NCBI GenBank assembly: GCA_948742005.1
Contig: CAPYQR010000060.1
Location: 1-8,792 of the forward strand
Direction of reading: 5' to 3'
Source of the DNA: an uncultured bacterium
Lineage (GTDB): Bacteria > Cyanobacteriota > Vampirovibrionia > Gastranaerophilales > Gastranaerophilaceae
Length of the DNA: 8,792 nucleotides
Numbering within the stretch: the stretch's first letter is position 1; every line of letters starts with the position of its first letter. Of the stretch, positions 6,911 to 8,792 are shown piece after piece. Both the position numbers and the translations under genes were made by a program. A model generated the notes under the pieces. That model saw nothing but the letters and a program-made list of their open reading frames with translations, was not told the origin of the DNA and did not search any database.

Positions 6911-7758
6911 CATTTTTTAAAAATAGCAAATATTCTTCATCTAACCCAGCCTACTTTAACAAGACAATTACAAAATCTCGAAAAAGAATTAAAACAAAAA
7001 CTTTTCATCAGAGGAAAATATAAAACAACCCTGACAAACGAGGGAATGATTTTAAAAAAACGCGCGCAGGAAATTATCGACATGGTTGAAAAAACCCAAA
7101 GAGAACTTCAATCACTTAACGACACAATATCAGGGGATATTTACATCGGCGGCGGTGAAACCGAGGTTATGAAATATATTGCACGAATTATAAAACAAGT
7201 TCAAGATGAATACCCGAAAATAAAATTTCACATTTATTCAGGAAACGCAGAAGACGTAACCGAAAAACTTGACAAAGGCTTGCTGGATTTCGGCATTTTG
7301 ATTCAACCTGTTGATTTATTCAAATACGATTGCCTGCCATTGCCCGAAAAAGACCAATGGGGCGTTATTATGAAAAAAGACAGCCCCTTAGCCCAAAAAA
7401 ATATACAAAACTTGAAGATTTAAAAAATCTGCCGCTATTAAATTCAAGACAAGCAATAAGAAAAACATCAGGAAAAAACGAGTTTCTTGACTGGTTTCAA
7501 GGAGAATTTGAAAATCTTAACACAATAGCAACATTTAACCTTGTCTATAACGCAACAATCATGGTAAAAGAAAACATAGACTACGCAATAACATTAGATA
7601 AGCTTGCAAATACTTCAAAAGAAAGCGGATTGTGCTTCCGTCCGCTTTACCCGAAACTCGAATCAACGTTTGATGTTGTTTGGAAAAAAAATCAAGTTTT
7701 TTCACCTTGTGCAAAATTATTTTTAGAAAAAATGCGCAAAAAAACGCTTCAAATATAA
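6911..7758 (+). pseudogene. LysR-family transcriptional regulator, broken (no start, HTH deletion, frameshift)
   Basis: Two frames together spell a LysR-type regulator. The first (to the stop at 7423) begins HFLKIANILHLTQPTLTRQL, then LEKELKQKLFIRGK and the start of the effector domain (GDIYIGGGETEV; GLLDFGILIQP; VIMKKDSPLAQK). The second (to 7758) continues YTKLEDLKNLPLL through to VWKKN. Three lesions are seen. No ATG, GTG or TTG lies in frame between the stop at 6884-6886 and the HTH. About nine residues are missing between FLKIA and ANILHLTQ, where LysR proteins carry the second helix. The poly-A run at 7395-7401 is one A short, shifting the frame; eight As would restore it. A shorter product could start at ATG 7046 but would lack DNA binding. 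The frameshift alone could be a sequencing error, but the N-terminal damage could not. Confidence 0.8.
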
Positions 7759-7783
7759 TATAATTAATTTAAAGGAATAGGTT

Positions 7784-8662
7784 ATGTACGAATTAAACCA
7801 AGTAAGCGAGAGTTGTTTTTATATCCAAAGTCCTGCAAAAATCGGGCTTATAAAATTAAACGAAAAAGATGTTTGTTTAATCGATTCAGGCAATGACAAA
7901 GAAGCAGGCAAAAAAATCAGACAGATTTTAGAAAGTAATAAATGGAACTTAAAAGCAATTTACAATACGCATTCAAATGCTGACCATATAGGCGGGAACA
8001 AATACTTGCAATCTCAAACAAATTGTAAAATTTATGCTACAGCTATTGAATCAGCATTTACAAAATCCCCTATACTGGAACCGTCTTTTTTGTATGGAGG
8101 TTTTCCGTTCAAGGATTTAAAACATAAATTCTTAATGGCTCAAGAAAGCGAAGTTGAAATTTTAACAAAAGAAAATCTGCCTATGAATATGAGCGTTATT
8201 GATTTAAAAGGTCATTTTTTTAATATGGTCGGATTCAAGCATTCAGATGGTGTGATTTATCTTGCTGATTGTCTTTCAAGCAAAAACATTTTAGATAAAT
8301 ATAAAATTACATTTATTTATGATGTAAAAAATTATCTTGAAACTTTAGAAATGATTAAGCAATTAGACGCTAAAATCTTTATTCCGTCACATTCTGAAGT
8401 TACGGAAGATATAAAAGAATTAACTCAATACAATATTGATACAGCAAATGAAATTACAGATTTAATTGTAGATTTTCTAAAAACACCAATGATATTTGAA
8501 AGACTTTTAAAATCTCTGTTTGATTATTACAAACTGCAAATGACACCCGAACAGTATGTATTAGTCGGGAGCACCGTTCGTTCCTATCTTTCTTATTTAA
8601 AAGATAACGGCAGAATTGAGTTTTCATTTGCAGAAAACGAAATGATATGGTTCGTTTTATAA
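7784..8662 (+). CDS. Metallo-beta-lactamase-fold hydrolase with variant HxNxDH motif
   Basis: MBL-fold protein of 292 residues, full length. Metal-site segments in order: THSNADH (62-68, giving His63, Asn65, Asp67, His68), GH at 143-144 (His144), LADC (160-163, bridging Asp162) and PSH (201-203, His203). The canonical HxHxDH has His at the second position; here it is Asn65, so the first metal site loses one histidine ligand. From about residue 225 a helical, winged-helix-like C-terminal domain follows (IFERLLKSLFDYYKLQMTPE; VRSYLSYLKDNGRIEF), as in many small-molecule or thioester-type MBL hydrolases. AAGGA at 7772-7776 is 7 nt before the ATG. The gene starts 25 nt after the end of the broken LysR gene and may have been co-transcribed with it. 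Substrate unknown; beta-lactams are unlikely since there is no signal peptide. Confidence 0.85.
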   Translation: MYELNQVSESCFYIQSPAKIGLIKLNEKDVCLIDSGNDKEAGKKIRQILESNKWNLKAIYNTHSNADHIGGNKYLQSQTNCKIYATAIESAFTKSPILEPSFLYGGFPFKDLKHKFLMAQESEVEILTKENLPMNMSVIDLKGHFFNMVGFKHSDGVIYLADCLSSKNILDKYKITFIYDVKNYLETLEMIKQLDAKIFIPSHSEVTEDIKELTQYNIDTANEITDLIVDFLKTPMIFERLLKSLFDYYKLQMTPEQYVLVGSTVRSYLSYLKDNGRIEFSFAENEMIWFVL

Positions 8663-8675
8663 TTTGCGTCAAAAC

Positions 8676-8789
8676 TTAGTTCGCGCCAACTACAGATAAC
8701 ATAGAAAAATATTTTTTAAATTCATCAAATGTTATTGTTGAATATTGCGCACTATTCCATGGGTTTATGATAGAAACTGTTTTAGCATT
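8676..8789 (-). pseudogene. 3' end of a C2 (calpain-like) cysteine protease, frame closed at window edge
   Basis: The minus strand encodes 37 codons and a TAA. The segment TVSIINPWNS followed by STITFDEFKKYFS resembles the C-terminus of bacterial calpain-like (C2) cysteine proteases, where Asn of the NPW motif is the third catalytic residue and a DEF-x-x-xF helix follows. The frame meets a TAA at 8790-8792, the very edge of the window, so upstream protease sequence would have to be in another frame or missing. It is therefore a frameshifted gene or a relic. It converges on the MBL gene, with 13 nt between the two stops. The protease family call rests on a short match. Confidence 0.42.
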
Positions 8790-8792
8790 TTA

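Noticed and set aside
7396..7402. Programmed -1 frameshift at A AAA AAT in the LysR gene
   Set aside because: The heptamer fits the slippery pattern in the right phase and would restore the frame, but LysR genes are not known to use this, no clear downstream stem is seen, and the N-terminal DNA-binding part is already destroyed.
8677..8692. TAGTT-CGCGCC-AACTA hairpin as a terminator of the MBL gene
   Set aside because: The stem is only 5 bp, no T-run follows, and the sequence codes for the end of the opposite-strand protease fragment.
1..8792. CRISPR array, tRNA, rRNA, insertion sequence or prophage
   Set aside because: No regularly spaced repeats, no cloverleaf or conserved RNA segment, no transposase or integrase motif, and no phage structural gene was found on reading both strands.

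Overview
The window is strongly A+T-rich, tightly packed bacterial DNA. Shine-Dalgarno sequences of the AGGAG/AAGGA type precede most genes. The base composition, a surface-glycan cluster, a LysR-type regulator and a C2-type (calpain-like) protease tail fit a low-GC, probably gut-associated or host-associated bacterium. I lean towards a Gastranaerophilales-like (Vampirovibrionia) lineage or a low-GC Clostridia-like one. This is an impression only, because no rRNA or other phylogenetic marker is present.

Region 1 (2-5365, + strand) reads as one operon: a NeuD/PglD-like left-handed beta-helix acyltransferase (5' end outside the window), an ANL-superfamily AMP-dependent acyl ligase, a Gfo/Idh/MocA-type NAD(P)-dependent oxidoreductase, a stand-alone acyl carrier protein, a GT-B-like glycosyltransferase and a type I-beta DAHP synthase. 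Junctions are a 1-nt gap, a 15-nt gap, a 1-nt overlap (TAATG), a 4-nt overlap (ATGA) and a 22-nt gap. The first five genes suggest a surface-polysaccharide module: an acid is activated by the ligase, carried on the ACP and transferred to a modified sugar, which the glycosyltransferase then incorporates. The acid and the sugar cannot be read from the sequence. DAHP synthase starts the shikimate pathway, and its place at the operon end may be housekeeping or may supply an aromatic acid.

Region 2 (5366-5836) holds a 111-nt spacer with two short perfect palindromes and a 119-residue protein of unknown function.

Region 3 (5849-6872, - strand) has an intact serine alpha/beta hydrolase of 298 residues. 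Immediately beyond its stop lies an orphan 36-residue C-terminal tail of a different alpha/beta hydrolase, a gene relic.

Region 4 (about 6911-8662, + strand) has a LysR-family regulator with three lesions (no start, an internal deletion in the helix-turn-helix, a 1-nt frameshift in a poly-A run). It is followed by an intact metallo-beta-lactamase-fold hydrolase with the variant metal motif HxNxDH.

Region 5 (8663-8792) contains, on the - strand, the 3' end of what looks like a C2 (calpain-like) cysteine protease. Its frame is closed by a stop codon at the window edge, so it is either a relic or frameshifted. The first half is therefore an intact biosynthetic operon, while the second half mixes intact hydrolases with at least two, probably three, broken genes.
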